Position numbers and translations under genes: made by a program. Shown here one piece after another: positions 43,181-54,900 of a stretch of DNA of 64,000 nucleotides (the first letter of the stretch is position 1; each line of letters starts with the position of its first letter). This DNA is from Harmothoe impar. Taxonomy: Eukaryota > Annelida > Polychaeta > Phyllodocida > Polynoidae. The notes beneath the pieces are model-generated. The model worked only from the letters and a program-made list of their open reading frames with translations. It was not told where the DNA came from and ran no database searches. The stretch lies in assembly GCA_947462335.1 (NCBI GenBank), contig OX381721.1, positions 3,906,001-3,970,000 on the forward strand, read 5' to 3'.

Positions 43181-43696
43181 TGGCGGATTCAGGATTGTTA
43201 TAGAGGGGGGGCCCAAACCTGGCCAATCGTGAATAACGGTCAGTTTCCCGCGAGCAAAGCGCAGCAGCCGCACACACACTCAAAAAATAAACTTGTCTCC
43301 AGACTCTTCAAAGTGACGGTCATAAAATAAACGAGTCAAAAACTTGTCTAAGTGACAAGGAAGCGGGTCTTCTAGCTGGAGATAGAAGACCCACTTAGCA
43401 TATGCCAGCCCAAAACCCGACATTTGCCAGCTCCAGATTCTATTTGTGGGATGGTAACCAGATACGTTAGACAACTTTTGACTTGTTTATTTTATGACAG
43501 TCACTTTGACGAGTCTGGAGACGAGTTTACTTTTTCAGTGCAGGGAATATCGGTGGCATGTCCCCAAGAAAATGTTGATGGTCTAGATTCGAAATGATGC
43601 ATTATCACACATCTTAGGAAAGAATATATTTTTCTCTTTTTTTTAGAGGGGGGGGGGGGGCCAAGGCCCGTCGGGCCACCCCTCTGTATCCGCCAA
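43181..43696. mobile_element. Foldback with TGGCGGATTCAGG / CCGCCA ends, hosting a nested MITE
   Basis: TGGCGGATTCAGG...AGAGGGGGGGCC and GGCCACCCCTCTGTATCCGCCA are inverted ends. The outer flanks carry a direct repeat (ATGGCCCTTTTAG / ATGGCCTTTAG), consistent with a duplication of about 8 or more bp. The element at 43277-43540 is inserted inside. Confidence 0.6.
43277..43540. mobile_element. TIR MITE (CACTGAAAAA family), copy 2
   Basis: Termini CACTCAAAAAATAAACTTGT and ACTTTTTCAGTG. The core is the same sequence as 12757-13020 in opposite orientation. CA occurs on both sides. Inserted in the foldback at 43181-43696. Confidence 0.75.
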
Positions 43697-43998
43697 TGGC
43701 CTTTAGTCAGTTATTACCTGATTTATGAAGGATCATGCCATGACAGAAAAGACAAAAAGGATAAAGGTTCTTTCAGAGCGTGTCACAAATTCATGGGCCT
43801 TTTTTCTGTAGGGTTTATAGTGGGCATTTTATCTTAAGACTGACCAATCTGTTCTGAAAGCGCCTCCAGGGGCCCATTTATCAATGGGAAAAGATCGCAT
43901 CATAAGCAAAACATTAATATCTGGTAAAATCGTACAGAGCAAATTGTCCAAGGCATGGCTTTCGTCCAGAGCTTTCGTCCAGAGCTAGCTTTCGTCCA

Positions 43999-44110
43999 GA
44001 GAGAGGGGGAGGCAGGGAGGTAGGCAGGGAGGCAGGGAGGCAGGGAGGCAGGGAGGGAGGCAGGGAGGCAGGGAAGCAGGCAGGGAGGCAGGGAGGCAAA
44101 GAGGCAGGCA
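43999..44110. repeat. (GGGAGGCA)n microsatellite
   Basis: An imperfect GGGAGGCA/GGCAGGGA run. The reverse strand gives Ser/Pro/Leu-rich ORFs that are repeat artefacts. Confidence 0.85.
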
Positions 44111-46699
44111 CACTTAAAACCCAGGCCCATATGAAGGTACTCACTACAGAGGACTTAGGGTAATCATGTCCTTAGGTGATCAGATTAATAAGGAAAGGTG
44201 ATCATTTTAAGGACATTATTTTGCCACTAGAGGGACCTACTATACAACAATGTAAGATATAGCCCCTGCTCCATGTGATCTATCGATTAAACCCTATAGT
44301 AATATTGGCCATACATGTTAACAAGTTGGAGGATATATGAAGACAATTATCACAGTTTAAAATCAAGTGATTTGATTGAAAATTAGGTAAGAACTTTCCA
44401 AACTATAAATATCTATACGCAAAGACACCATTTATGTGTCTGAAACCAATGTTCGAAGTGTGAAGATACAGCCATCAGTTATACACATCTGTTGTACATG
44501 GCTTTTTATGAGGACTGAAACATACTCTTAAAAAAGGCCAGATGATTTAAGTTGATGATCGAGACGGGGTTAATAATAATAGTACGAGAAAGAATTGAAA
44601 AGTAAAGGCAGTCATCAAGTCATCAAGTCATTGAGTACCCAGGGTCTTCCCATTGACAACCTAGCATGCTCTACAATTGGGTCGAAAGGGTGATCATATT
44701 GATGACCTGGGTCCTCACTCGTGATCACTTTAAAGATCATCGGGGTACTCCCCCACTTCCCAATCAAAATAATCACCCAAAAGTCCTCACTAGTGAGTAC
44801 TTATTTTAACATAGGGTTTTCAGTGCAGGGATGATCATTAGATAGCCATTTATACCTGTACGATTCAGATATATGTAGGGGGCTGCATGAATCGTTCACT
44901 TCTATATGTAAGTGTTCCATGAATCGTTCACTGCTTTACTTAAGCAATATTAAGCAAAATGAATCGTTCAAACTTGAGAAATGGGCCCCTGAGCATAACT
45001 TATACATAGAAATGTCTTCTATTTCATCATAATGATTACCTAAGAAAGGCATATTCCGTATTTAAATCTTTAACTAGCATATGCCACCTAATCTCAAATT
45101 CTATAGATTTAGTAATTTGTGGGATCTGCTGTGATTTTTAAGATCATGTAGGTTATGACTATACTCTCGTAACATGCATCATTGCACACGGCCATAATGG
45201 GAATGGTTGAACTTAGGCGGCTGAAGCTAATGATGTCAGAATGTTGACAAACAGGTTGTACGTCTATACATTTATGCAAATCCATCGATGTTTATGAATT
45301 AAGCAATCAGCTGCATACTTAAATAAACCCAGATGTTATGACATGAAATAACATAATATTCTAGAATTATCCTTATCCAAAAGGGAGATGAAATATACTG
45401 ACTGAATATAGTTATTCTATTATGCTTTTAATGTTTCCAAACAGGCAAATTTTATAGAACTTTGCATTTGCCCGGTTCAGGTATAGCTCTTAGTTTATGA
45501 TTAGGTATTGTGTAACATATACCTTCTAAATATTGAGAAATGAGATTTGAAGAAAAGGCTATGCCCAATTGCGCTACACTGTATCTTTTTATTCCTCCTA
45601 TCATGGCACTAAGTTTAAGAATTTAGGGTTCTAGGGCCATAACGGTGGGTGTTATTTGTAGTAGGCCACGCTTGTGCATCTTACACCTAGAGTACCGCCA
45701 CCTGGTGCATCTGAAAGGCACTATTAGCCTTGACAAGAAGAGCTCCTCGTGCAAGCTGGGCTGGTAAAGGCACCACTTTCGGACGCTCCTGGACAATGAA
45801 GGGGTGATCACTTCTGCCTGTTGAAATAGACACCTTTGAAAGATGTAATTTCTAACCCCATTAGACATATTATCTTTAAGGTTATATTCCTGATAAGATT
45901 GCTATAAATTCTCTCATATAAGTATGAATAAATCTGCGTCTAAAATCTTGATTTCAAAAGATTAAACTAGCCTAAAGTCGGACACTTCATGCCGGGGCAT
46001 CTGGGGCTGTTTCACAAGGGGGGAATACAATCAATTGTAGAATGAGTGTTTCTATGGGAGGATTTAATTGTATATAACTAGTGAGAGCAACATTTCGTTG
46101 TATCAATTGTATGCTGCTTATTAAAAGCGTTTAACAAAAGTCAACAACCAAGATGTTAAGTTGGGGTCTCTGGCCTACAATAGAGATACAACTAATGTAT
46201 AAGTGTTTCACAATGCATATTAGCATGGAGCTCATACCATGCCTGCTAATATTTTCCTCATAGATTTATTTCCATACTTTGCACGTAATATATGTGCCAT
46301 AATACACATAAGAATCCCTGAAAAAAGCTGTGCATTCAGGATGAAAATAAGCTGGTTATACACATTTAAACAAGGCTTGAATTAATTCTATTCTCATACA
46401 AGGGGAGAGTATCTAAGATTCATGCTACATGGTTATCACGATCGACATTACCAAATGTTAGTCCGTTGGTGCTTCACAAGCCGCATTAGTATCTACAATT
46501 GGAACAAAGTATACACCCATAGATACAATTGAATCTTGTGAAACATGTAGATAAGATAAACATTGGGTGATAGTAAGTTATATATAGAAAACATGTAAAA
46601 TTAATCAAGGAAGACGGAAAAGTGATGCTCTCCACATATGGAGGATATAAAGGATGGAGTGAAGGTCATGTTGTCGAGCTGTAGTTATGGGGCAGTCCG
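44111..46699. other. Long intergenic stretch; two CTCF-like sites
   Basis: CCACTAGAGGGACC (44224-44237) and TACCGCCACCTGGTGC (45693-45708) resemble the CTCF core. 'GTCATCAAGTCATCAAGTCATTGAGTAC' (parts) near 44610 is a short tandem repeat. No exon is supported. Confidence 0.4.
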
Positions 46700-46822
46700 G
46701 ATTAATTCATGTCACTAAACCCAATGTCTCATGTTGAATTTAAGAAATGACCCGTGTCACATGTCACTAGGATAGTCATGCTCCATGTTTAAGAAATGCC
46801 CATGTCACCATGTCGTTTTTAT
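46700..46822. repeat. ATGTC minisatellite, locus 3
   Basis: 'CATGTCACTA...TTTAAGAAATGACCC...CATGTCACTAGGA...TTTAAGAAATGCCCATGTC' matches the array at 15487-15670. From 46823 to 47422 nothing else is identified. Confidence 0.65.
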
Positions 46823-47422
46823 GATTAGATACTATTCATAAAGCCATATGCTACTACTAACCCGCCAATCATAGAAAAAAAGACATAAGAATTGAGGAAC
46901 AACAACTTTTATTTTGTATGATTGATTTATAGTGGCTGGTTTTACCTGGGCTGACCCTACTGAATCCACCCTGCATTGGGCATTGCGTTTGTTTGATTCC
47001 CATCATCCCCAAATAGCACTGACTAGCTTGATATGAGGCATATAGTTTGCTGCACATATGCATGGCACAAAGGTCGTTTTAGAGAAACTGGGACTGGACT
47101 GAAGTCTCAGACACCAATGCTAGTGCTATAGCACTAAGCTACTACCTCTCCTTGACATGATGCTATTTTGACATAACCTTTTGTGTGCAACTTTGTTATG
47201 CACATGAGCATTCCGTGTCACTACAAGACATAAGCCATCAAATTCAAATTCAAATGAAGCTACTGCTTTACAGTTTGTATGAAGTCATAGCTCTTATCAC
47301 TATTCGCGACCTTTGGTAAATACCTTTTGAAATTTAATCAATTTGTCAACTGTATATGTAGATTACATTAACGAATTAAACTTCATAGTGATATCAACTA
47401 TTATGTAGCTCTGTATCATTTC

Positions 47423-49647
47423 TCAATATTTTGTTTGTGGGAAACATAACGATTTCACAGAAACCATGGTTTTATCTAGTTTGCTCTTTGTAGCCTGATC
47501 CAAGTGGTTCATCCCACAGTTATTGGTATAAATCAGGCGTAGCAGATCAGCGCATGGTCCCGTTCTGAACTGCCTGCAAGATAAAATGACAGATTTTGCA
47601 TTAAAATGTGTTGACTTTCATTCAATTACCGTAAAACCTCGGTTATAAGGCAAATTTTATTTGGCATTTTTATTTGCCAAATTTTAAGGCCCAAACTTAC
47701 ATTCGGCTTATAGGCAATGTTCTAACAATGTAGGAACATAGTGAGAATAAACTTTTGTTATAAGCCAAATTTTTTACACCAAAACTCACATTCGGCTTAT
47801 AACCGAGGGCGGCTTATAACCAAGGTTTTACAGTACATTTCACCTCCCACCGGTTTCTTGAGAGAGCTTGCAGCATCAGTGGTTGGCCAGACAACATCAG
47901 AAAATAACCCAGTCTCAGCCGCGCCGACTCTATCTATAGTAGAGTCGGAGGGTGCTGGTTCACACGGCCGTGGGCGCATCGCGGCGCTATTACATGACCC
48001 TGTGCACAGGGCTGGGTCAGGCTGATCGAAATAGAACAGTAATCGATGTAGCATTTCAAAATTGGCCTATTACAGTGAACAATGAACACTGCCTCAACCT
48101 CTCTTCCTATGTACTCACGTAGTGAGTTGGTGCCATCGTGATTTCCCCAGGATTTTGAAGATCCGCTGGTTGTTGGTGATCTGACCATACAGTGGGTAGG
48201 CCACTTAAAAAATAAAATGGTTTCTCATCACCGCGCGCATCATAAAAATCCAGTTTTGGGGAAAACTTTTTTTATTTTGCCAATTTTTGATGAAAAAAAC
48301 TGATAAAAATTGACAAAAATTGTCATATTCGGTATCAAATGAAAGCTAATAATGCCAGCAATACAGTGGAATAGAGATAACTTACATTTTGTCCACTTTT
48401 AAAGATCATGTAATTCTTAACCAACAAAATGCGAATTTTGGTCTTGAAAAACGTAAATTATCCTATACATTTTAGCCCGCGAGTTAAAAAAAATAAAAAA
48501 ATTTAAAAGCCTCCCTCGTCAGATTTCTCATGATGAGAAACCACTTTTTTTTTGAGTGGCCTTAGGTATGAGCCTTACCAGACACTCTACTGAGCGTGCC
48601 ACCATTCAGAGTTGACTGGGTTCAAGACTGAAAATAACCTAGTGTGGCTTCTGCTGCCACCTGCTGGACAAAAGCTGAGGCATTTGAGGCGGATACACTT
48701 CTCTAGGTTAAATACCCATTAGGGACCTTTAGCAAACCCGACGTAGCTCATTAAACACAGACGTAGTAGTGCTAAAGGGATAGGCTACGTCTGCGTTTAA
48801 TGAGCTTTTACGTGGTCGCTAAAAGTCCCTAATAAACACAAACTGTACTCACCCGCAGAAGGCAGTCACCCAGTCACGGTAAGCTGAGATTCCCATGTTG
48901 GCACTGCGTACAGAACCATAGTGCTATTTAGTGTACACCCACATGAATGTTATCACAGCTTCATGGTAAACTTGATGCCTTTTCAAGTGAATTAAAACTA
49001 ATTTGTTATCTTTCTTACAAATTAGTGGAATGAACGCAGGCTGTTGACAGGAATTAGTGTACAGGATTTGATTGGGCAACTCCTGAGGGCAAGTTAGGGA
49101 AACAAGATTTTTTATACGAGTTTGCCCAGACTCTACTATTATAAAGTCGGGGCCTGAGACTGTGTGCTATAGAGCTACGTTCTATGTGGAGACGGGGTAC
49201 GTCCTGGTATAACGTCTGCTGTTCACTTTTCCGAAGCCTCAAGGAACTTCTCTATAGTGGGACAACTGTACGCTGAGCTCTGCAAATGATTCCAAATATA
49301 CCTTAAGTTCTTCTATTTGATAAAAGACATGCCTAATAATTAATAACCATATTGTAGATTGCCTTTGCACTGTTGTATGAAAACCATAAAATCTTGGTTT
49401 GGTATGAAAACCTTAAAATCCTGATTTGTAAGCTTAATGTGAGTTTGAAAATCGTCTCCCCTATCTACGCTTGATTATCAAAAACCTCGCCTATAAGTTA
49501 AATGGAGTTTTGAAGAGTAATATCTAGCTATTAACGATTTTAGCGAAATTTCCCCGAGAAGTTGACTTATAACTGATGTTTTACAGTGCTGTAACTTACC
49601 TGGTGGCACAGGGCTACAAGGAGGAATGCTGCCAGGATGACCTTCAT
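47423..49647 (-). CDS. Gene A: small secreted cysteine peptide, three coding exons
   Basis: Minus-strand coding exons are 49647-49600, 49279-49227 and 47573-47423 (stop TGA). The signal peptide is MKVILAAFLLVALCHQ, exactly filling the first coding exon (phase 0). The second exon ends in phase 2 at donor GTGAAC. Total 83 residues. The mature part has four Cys: SxC, CAD, NNCG and LCF. Acceptors are TTTGCAG and CTTGCAG. Relative to gene B, the second coding exon stops 51 bp earlier and loses two Cys codons, but the phase is kept; without that donor the frame would meet a TGA. It is likely an extracellular peptide; the role is unknown. I recognise no family. Confidence 0.7.
47627..47835. mobile_element. 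MITE with TACCGTAAAACC ends, copy 3 (intron of gene A)
   Basis: Ends TACCGTAAAACCTCGG and GGTTTTACAGTA; the core has 'CGGCTTATA' segments. It lies 54 bp upstream of the last coding exon of A, within the intron. Confidence 0.7.
47913..48199 (-). repeat. Dispersed repeat, inverted copy of 16623-16925 (intron of gene A)
   Basis: Reverse-complement match over about 290 bp. It starts CTCAGCCGCGCCGACTC and ends TGACCATACAGTGGGTAGG. Confidence 0.65.
48199..48561. mobile_element. PIF/Harbinger-like MITE (GGCCACTC family), copy 3 (intron of gene A)
   Basis: GGCCACTTAAAA...TGGTTTCTCATCACCG and TGATGAGAAACCA...GAGTGGCC. Right flank TTA, left flank GTA. Confidence 0.7.
48652..48667 (-). promoter_or_regulatory. 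CTCF-like motif in gene A intron
   Basis: The minus strand reads CCAGCAGGTGGCAGCA, a strong match to the CTCF core CCASYAGRKGGCRS. The same 16 bp recur in the equivalent intron of gene B (57606-57621). Confidence 0.5.
48719..48833. mobile_element. Short palindromic MITE (GGGACCTTTAGCAA family) in gene A intron
   Basis: TTAGGGACCTTTAGCAAACC...GTCGCTAAAAGTCCCTAA, a full copy matching 19018-19130. Confidence 0.7.
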
Positions 49648-50015
49648 GGTTGTAGTTTGGTGTATTAGGGCTGTGAGACCTGAAACTAATTCACAACATT
49701 TTATCAAATACACTAAGATAAATGCTCGAATATACATCGACAAATGACCAAGAGAATACAGTCTGTTGTCCACTCTTAGAAGCATGGAAACAAAGTGAGA
49801 AATGGTGTACACCAACTCTACTGAGTGGGACTTCCATTTATTAAACATAAAACAGTCTAGAGTTATTTTATATCAAGTCACATCCCATGGAAAACTGCCG
49901 TGTAGAATACAGTTACAAATAAGCATACGGTAGTAACTCTCCTATTCACTATGTTTTAAAATGAATCTGTTTAAAGAGTATACAATGAAATGCAATGTTA
50001 TGCTTCCATACACAC

Positions 50016-50103
50016 CTCTCCCTGTGGATGCAACCAGCTTGACCCCGTGGCCAATATATCATACAACAATAGGTCTGAGTCTCGACTAAGATCGTGCCTG
50101 GAG
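50016..50103 (-). other. Gene A 5' UTR exon
   Basis: It ends at a GAGAG|GTGTGTATGG donor (50016/50015), mirrored in gene B by GAGAG|GTATATATGG. The next exon begins at 49679 after TTAGTTTCAG and has 32 untranslated bases before the ATG. The 5' end is set by the TATA box at 50131-50136 and is approximate. Confidence 0.55.
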
Positions 50104-50130
50104 AGTGATGCAATTTGCACCAGCCAGCGG

Positions 50131-50136
50131 CTTATA
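50131..50136 (-). promoter_or_regulatory. TATA box of gene A
   Basis: TATAAG on the minus strand, about 30 bp before the expected start of the 5' UTR exon. The corresponding TATA of gene B is displaced (60922-60931). Confidence 0.55.
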
Positions 50137-50159
50137 TCATTCATTTAAAGAATAATGTC

Positions 50160-50890
50160 AATGCTGTTGGTCATAAGGAGTTCATTGATTATTCTTACTT
50201 AAAGTGACATAATCACCGAGCGTACCCCACTCACAACTCTAGTACTGTTCTAGTCTACTATGTGGTTAAGTGTGAGTGGTGAGAATGCCTCTTTGAGTGA
50301 GTGGTCATTATTTGACAATAAGAGAGGTAGATTTTAAAGTTGGGTGGGTCCTGAAACTATTCACACATTCAATGTTTTTAGATATCAAAATGGTCCAAGA
50401 GTTAAGACAGCGGTGTATACCTTTGATTGACTCACAGTCCACCCTCACCATGGCTGACCATGCCTCACATGATATCAGTATATATGTTACTGATAAGGTA
50501 TCATGTCACTATGTACCGACAGTATACAAAACCTCTTTATACTTGTATTGATTTTATGTCACTTGAGGTCCCATAAAGAGTCTGATACGAGTTCTATACA
50601 AAATAGATTCAGAACTGGTCATGATCTTGTTCAACTCCAACCATGACGTCTGTTATACTGTTTTAGCCATGGATTTATTGGACTGGATATGGTCGGTGTA
50701 TGCCTAGTTTTATCCCTTTCTGAATGACTACCTTACAAGAGGAAATGGCTACATCCACAGAAGTTTGAAGCCTGGATGGTTAGCATGGGCTAGAGGATAC
50801 TGCTGTAATGGAGTACAGCATGACTATGTAGAAGGTAGGTCTATACAATGGGGACCCTTGCATTGCTTAAGATGGTAGACAGGCTTTATT
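50160..50890. repeat. Block upstream of gene A paralogous to 38020-39545
   Basis: Same ordered blocks as listed for 38020-39545, at an estimated 60-65% similarity by eye. It fills the head-to-head space between genes A and E. The following 50891-51121 is AT-rich and featureless. Confidence 0.6.
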
Positions 50891-51121
50891 GACCGACTAT
50901 ATAGATTCTGTCTCGGAGAGCATTTTCTGTGATACATACATTTTTTTACCAATCCCCTTCCATATTCCGGAATTGAATTGGATCGGATTCTTTTTTTTTT
51001 TTGAATTACACATATATTTATTCATTAATTGATTTTCTATCTTAATATTTGAATAATAATAGTTTAGTATACTATATTCCTTTTCATCATAATGTATTAC
51101 ACTAGCAGATGTGGATATATC

Positions 51122-51227
51122 AAGTGGGCACACAATTCAGTTCAACATTGAGTCAACATTAAATCAACATTGAACCAGCATTGACAACCCCTAATCAATG
51201 TTGATTCAATGTTCTGTGCGCACTGGG
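51122..51227. mobile_element. Short palindromic MITE (AGTGGGCACA family), copy 1
   Basis: AGTGGGCACACAATTCAG and TTCTGTGCGCACTGGG ends with TCAACATTGA repeats between. An inverted copy is at 63179-63286. Confidence 0.7.
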
Positions 51228-51443
51228 TATATGTGTATAGATATCAAATTGAAAACTAATAGATTGGCCGTTATTCTATAAGTGCAGACGTAGGCCTACA
51301 TCCCATAGGTCGTGGTTCTTTTTGTAAGCAAAGTTTCTCATGAATACTGCATGTCTACCCCGTGTCTACCCGATGTCTACATATATACAAAACGTAGAAC
51401 TGTGAACATTCCATCCTATGTGCGGTGACGGGAGCCCCTCGTA

Positions 51444-51714
51444 CACAGAGAGAAGAAACAGCGTCAAAAGGGAGTCCAGGTTCCCTCCAGATGACTCCCC
51501 TGTTTAGGGGAGTCCAGGTCGCCTAAGGGAGCCAAGCTAAGGGAGTCACCTGGGGAAGTCATATGACCCAGAGAGCTATATGACTCCCCCAGGGGACTCC
51601 CTGAGGTCAGCCAGAAGGACACCTTGGCTCCCTTATGCGACCTGCTCCCCCCAAAGAGGGGAGTCATTCTGGAGGAAACCTGGACTCCCTTTCGACGCTA
51701 TTTCTTCTCTCTGT
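51444..51714. mobile_element. TA-targeted MITE (CACAGAGAG family), intact copy
   Basis: CACAGAGAGAAGAAACAGCG and CGCTATTTCTTCTCTCTGT ends; TA on each side. The palindromic body 'GACTCCCC/GGGGAGTC' matches 21020-21401 minus the nested insert. Confidence 0.75.
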
Positions 51715-51799
51715 ATGTATCCATACCCCTTATAAGGGGATCTCACCGTAACTAGGTCACAGGGACGCCTCTGACGTATGTCATGTGGAGATAAGGTCC

Positions 51800-51880
51800 T
51801 AGTCGCTCATTGGTTGGCTTATATCCAGTGGTTATAGAAATTGGCGGGACGGCATGGTTTGACCGTCGCCATTTTGGATA
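51800..51880 (+). promoter_or_regulatory. Promoter of gene E
   Basis: Inverted CCAAT (ATTGG, 51809-51813), TTGGCGGGA (51841-51849, E2F-like) and CGCCATTTT (51867-51875, YY1-like). TTGGCGGGA is also present before gene D. Confidence 0.45.
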
Positions 51881-51926
51881 ATGCTTGATCCAAATCTTGA
51901 AAAAGGAGACGAACTCAGTTTAAATC

Positions 51927-54900
51927 ATGTGCTTTGCTATCATCCAAGGTATGGCAATTGTTTATGCATGTGTATGGTTTCATTGTCTAACTATTATGAT
52001 ACATTAGATTCGTTAATGGTCCTTCTTGGTAGAATATTCGTTTGATAATATAGTCAATACAACTCTGTGTTGATTGTGATATTTTCTTTGCTTGAGTGCC
52101 GACGTTGTCTGTCCTGTCAAATGAATAGGCCTAATGTGGTATCTCAATAGAATTATACATGTTATACAGTGACAAAGGGCTCTGAAGTATAATTAAATAG
52201 TGCTTTAGTCGATCCCTCTGCTATAGATGTTTATTTCTATTCCGTGTTGTCGTTCCTTGTGACAGTTCATCATCTTGTAGTTGATATGGGTCAGTATTTT
52301 TGGAAATTGAAAATAGTTTTGCTTGATATATTAATCAAAAAGGACTTGTTATCATCATATGCTCGCAACATGACCATGCCATGTATAAACTGACATGTGA
52401 AAACTCTCACTGTTATAATGTGTTGTTTTTTTGAGTATTTTTGTGCCATCTGTTTCTAATTCTTCTTTTTTTCAAATACATTATTGTTTAAAATTGTGTA
52501 AATAGTCACATGTACATTTTCGTCATTGTATGTAACTGACTGATCATGAGGACATGGATTATTTTAATCCTATAACATTTGGTAAATTGAACAACTACAA
52601 AGGATAACTGTTGTTTATAATCACATTGTAAATTTATGGAAGACATTAAATATTTCTCAAACCTAAATTCAAATAATATGTCATAACAGCCTCATCCTGG
52701 GAGTAGGGTTCTAAAATGTCTGGGGAGCATCGGTCAAACGGATAACTATTTCCCCTATATATAAAACGTCATTATTAGGCCGCTGGTACCCACCACATTG
52801 AATCAGGCTTGAGGTGCTTGACAGGACCAGATGAACCAAAAGAGGCTAGATTAAAGTATGTACTTTTTTCAAAACTAATTCGATTTTTTTCTCAATTTTA
52901 CTCCCAATTTATATTTTGAGCCCTTTTTATGTGATAACCTACTCACTATAGAGATAATTCTTACAATTACACTGTATTTAAAGAAACAAAACATTAATAG
53001 GCCCTACAAATCATACTCTCGCATAGAGAACCTAGCAACAAGGGACAGAAAATCCCTCGAACCTCCACCATTTTTTCCTGGACTAAAAGGGCACTATAAT
53101 AACTAATCTATCAAACAATTGTGGTCAAATACACAGTAATTGCTCTTTAGATATTCCCCTATGAATATTATATTATAAACCATTCAAATATTGAAGATAA
53201 TCAAACCTAAACTTTTGAACCGGCCCCCTTCCGTAAGAATCTGTTAGCAAAGTGAGATCGTCATAGGGAGGCTAAGTCTCGCGATAAAATGTTGTCGTAA
53301 TTTTTTTGCCGATTCTAACTAAAAATACCCACGTCTAAGTTAGCCTAAAAAGGCCCCAGATCTGAAATTTTATAGCCCAACTCTCTATATTAGTGGAGAT
53401 ATAGGGGGGCGAAACTTTTCGCCTATCCTTCAGGCCTGCGGGCGATAATAGGGGGAGCCCGTAAGGGCCCGGAAGTTGGCGGTCACGTGACGAGACTTAG
53501 GCGCCCTATACAAGCGACACGGTTACCATGGCAAGGGGAAGGGAGATATAGGTCAGAGGAACGCTGGTCGGTGGCTCCGCCTTTTCCGCGCCCTCCCGTG
53601 TCATGCAGTGCAGTCGATCGGGGGAGGGGGGTACAGGATAGGCCTATAGACTTGGCTAACACCCAAAATCCCAGCCCCCGAAGGGGCTGGTTATCATTAA
53701 ATCAGTAGGGAACATTCACAAATGACGTCACCTATTTTGGGCCATTTTTTAAAGACCCCAGCGTCTGACACCTCGTGGACATGCACGACTAAATCCAACC
53801 CCTCCCCTATAGCCCGCTCTACTAAACTCAAAGACCTACCCAGCCGCTAGCAAGTGACATTATTTGTGAATGGTCCCTTAAATGGTTGTATTGGTTGTCC
53901 TGTTAGGGTAGACTGACCTAAAGGCAACCACGTACCATGAGATGACCACCTCAATTTTGTAGTCATTCATTCATGATAAGCTCTGTTTTTGTGTATCACA
54001 GTACACTTGAAGTGATACTTTTTCCAGAAAAGGACAAATAAGTACAATACCATACACAAATAACTACATGATTAAGGTGGACATCTCATGGTACGTGGTT
54101 ACCTTTAGGGAGTTTTCATTTATTAATTACAGGGGGGGTGGTGGGTTTGGGGGGGGCGTAAAAGTTTCCGACCCCTCGTGAGGGGGGGTTGTAAAAAATT
54201 CAGACCCCTCTTGAGGGGGTGGCCTAAAAATTTAAAAAAAATTTAAAAAAAGCCCGCGCATTACTAAAGTTCAAAGGGGGGGGGGCGAAAAATTTTCGGC
54301 GCCTTCGGTGAGGGGGGGCGCAAAACGTTCCAGGCGCTCTCGAGGGGGGGCCGGAAAAAAATTTCGCCCCTCCGCGTGAAATCTCACCACCCCCCCCCCT
54401 GTAATTAATAAATGAACACTCCCTTAGGTCAGTCTACCCTATAGTAGTATTTAATGTTACCTTTCAGGAGCACTGAGGCGCCTCTGGTGTCACCTCGTCC
54501 CCAACATCCCAAATACAACACTACAGGAGGCCAGGTCTGCAGGACTGGAAGATGGTTAGTACGATCGTAATGAGATTCTTTCCCTTCAACCATCTTTTGG
54601 CATGCTACCTTCAAATGAAGGAGTGAGACACTACCAATATCACGTGCTAGCTAAGGGTGTTTTGAATAGGAGTGAGACACCAATATCAACTATAGCTAAG
54701 GGTGCCTTGAATAGGAGTGAGACGCTACCAATATCAACTATAGCTAAGGGTGCCTTGAATAGGGGTGAGACACCAATATCAACTATAGCTAAGGGTGCCT
54801 TGAATAGGAGTGAGACGCTACCAATATCAACTATAGCTAAGGGTGCCTTGAATAGGGGTGAGACGCTACCAATATCAACTATAGCTAAGGGTGCCTTGAA

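Noticed and set aside
43900..44144. Pro/Leu/Ser-rich minus-strand ORFs (two overlapping frames)
   Set aside because: Generated by the GGGAGGCA microsatellite.
47100..47175. Fourth tRNA-like segment on the minus strand
   Set aside because: Only loose resemblance to an A box and no B box at the right distance.
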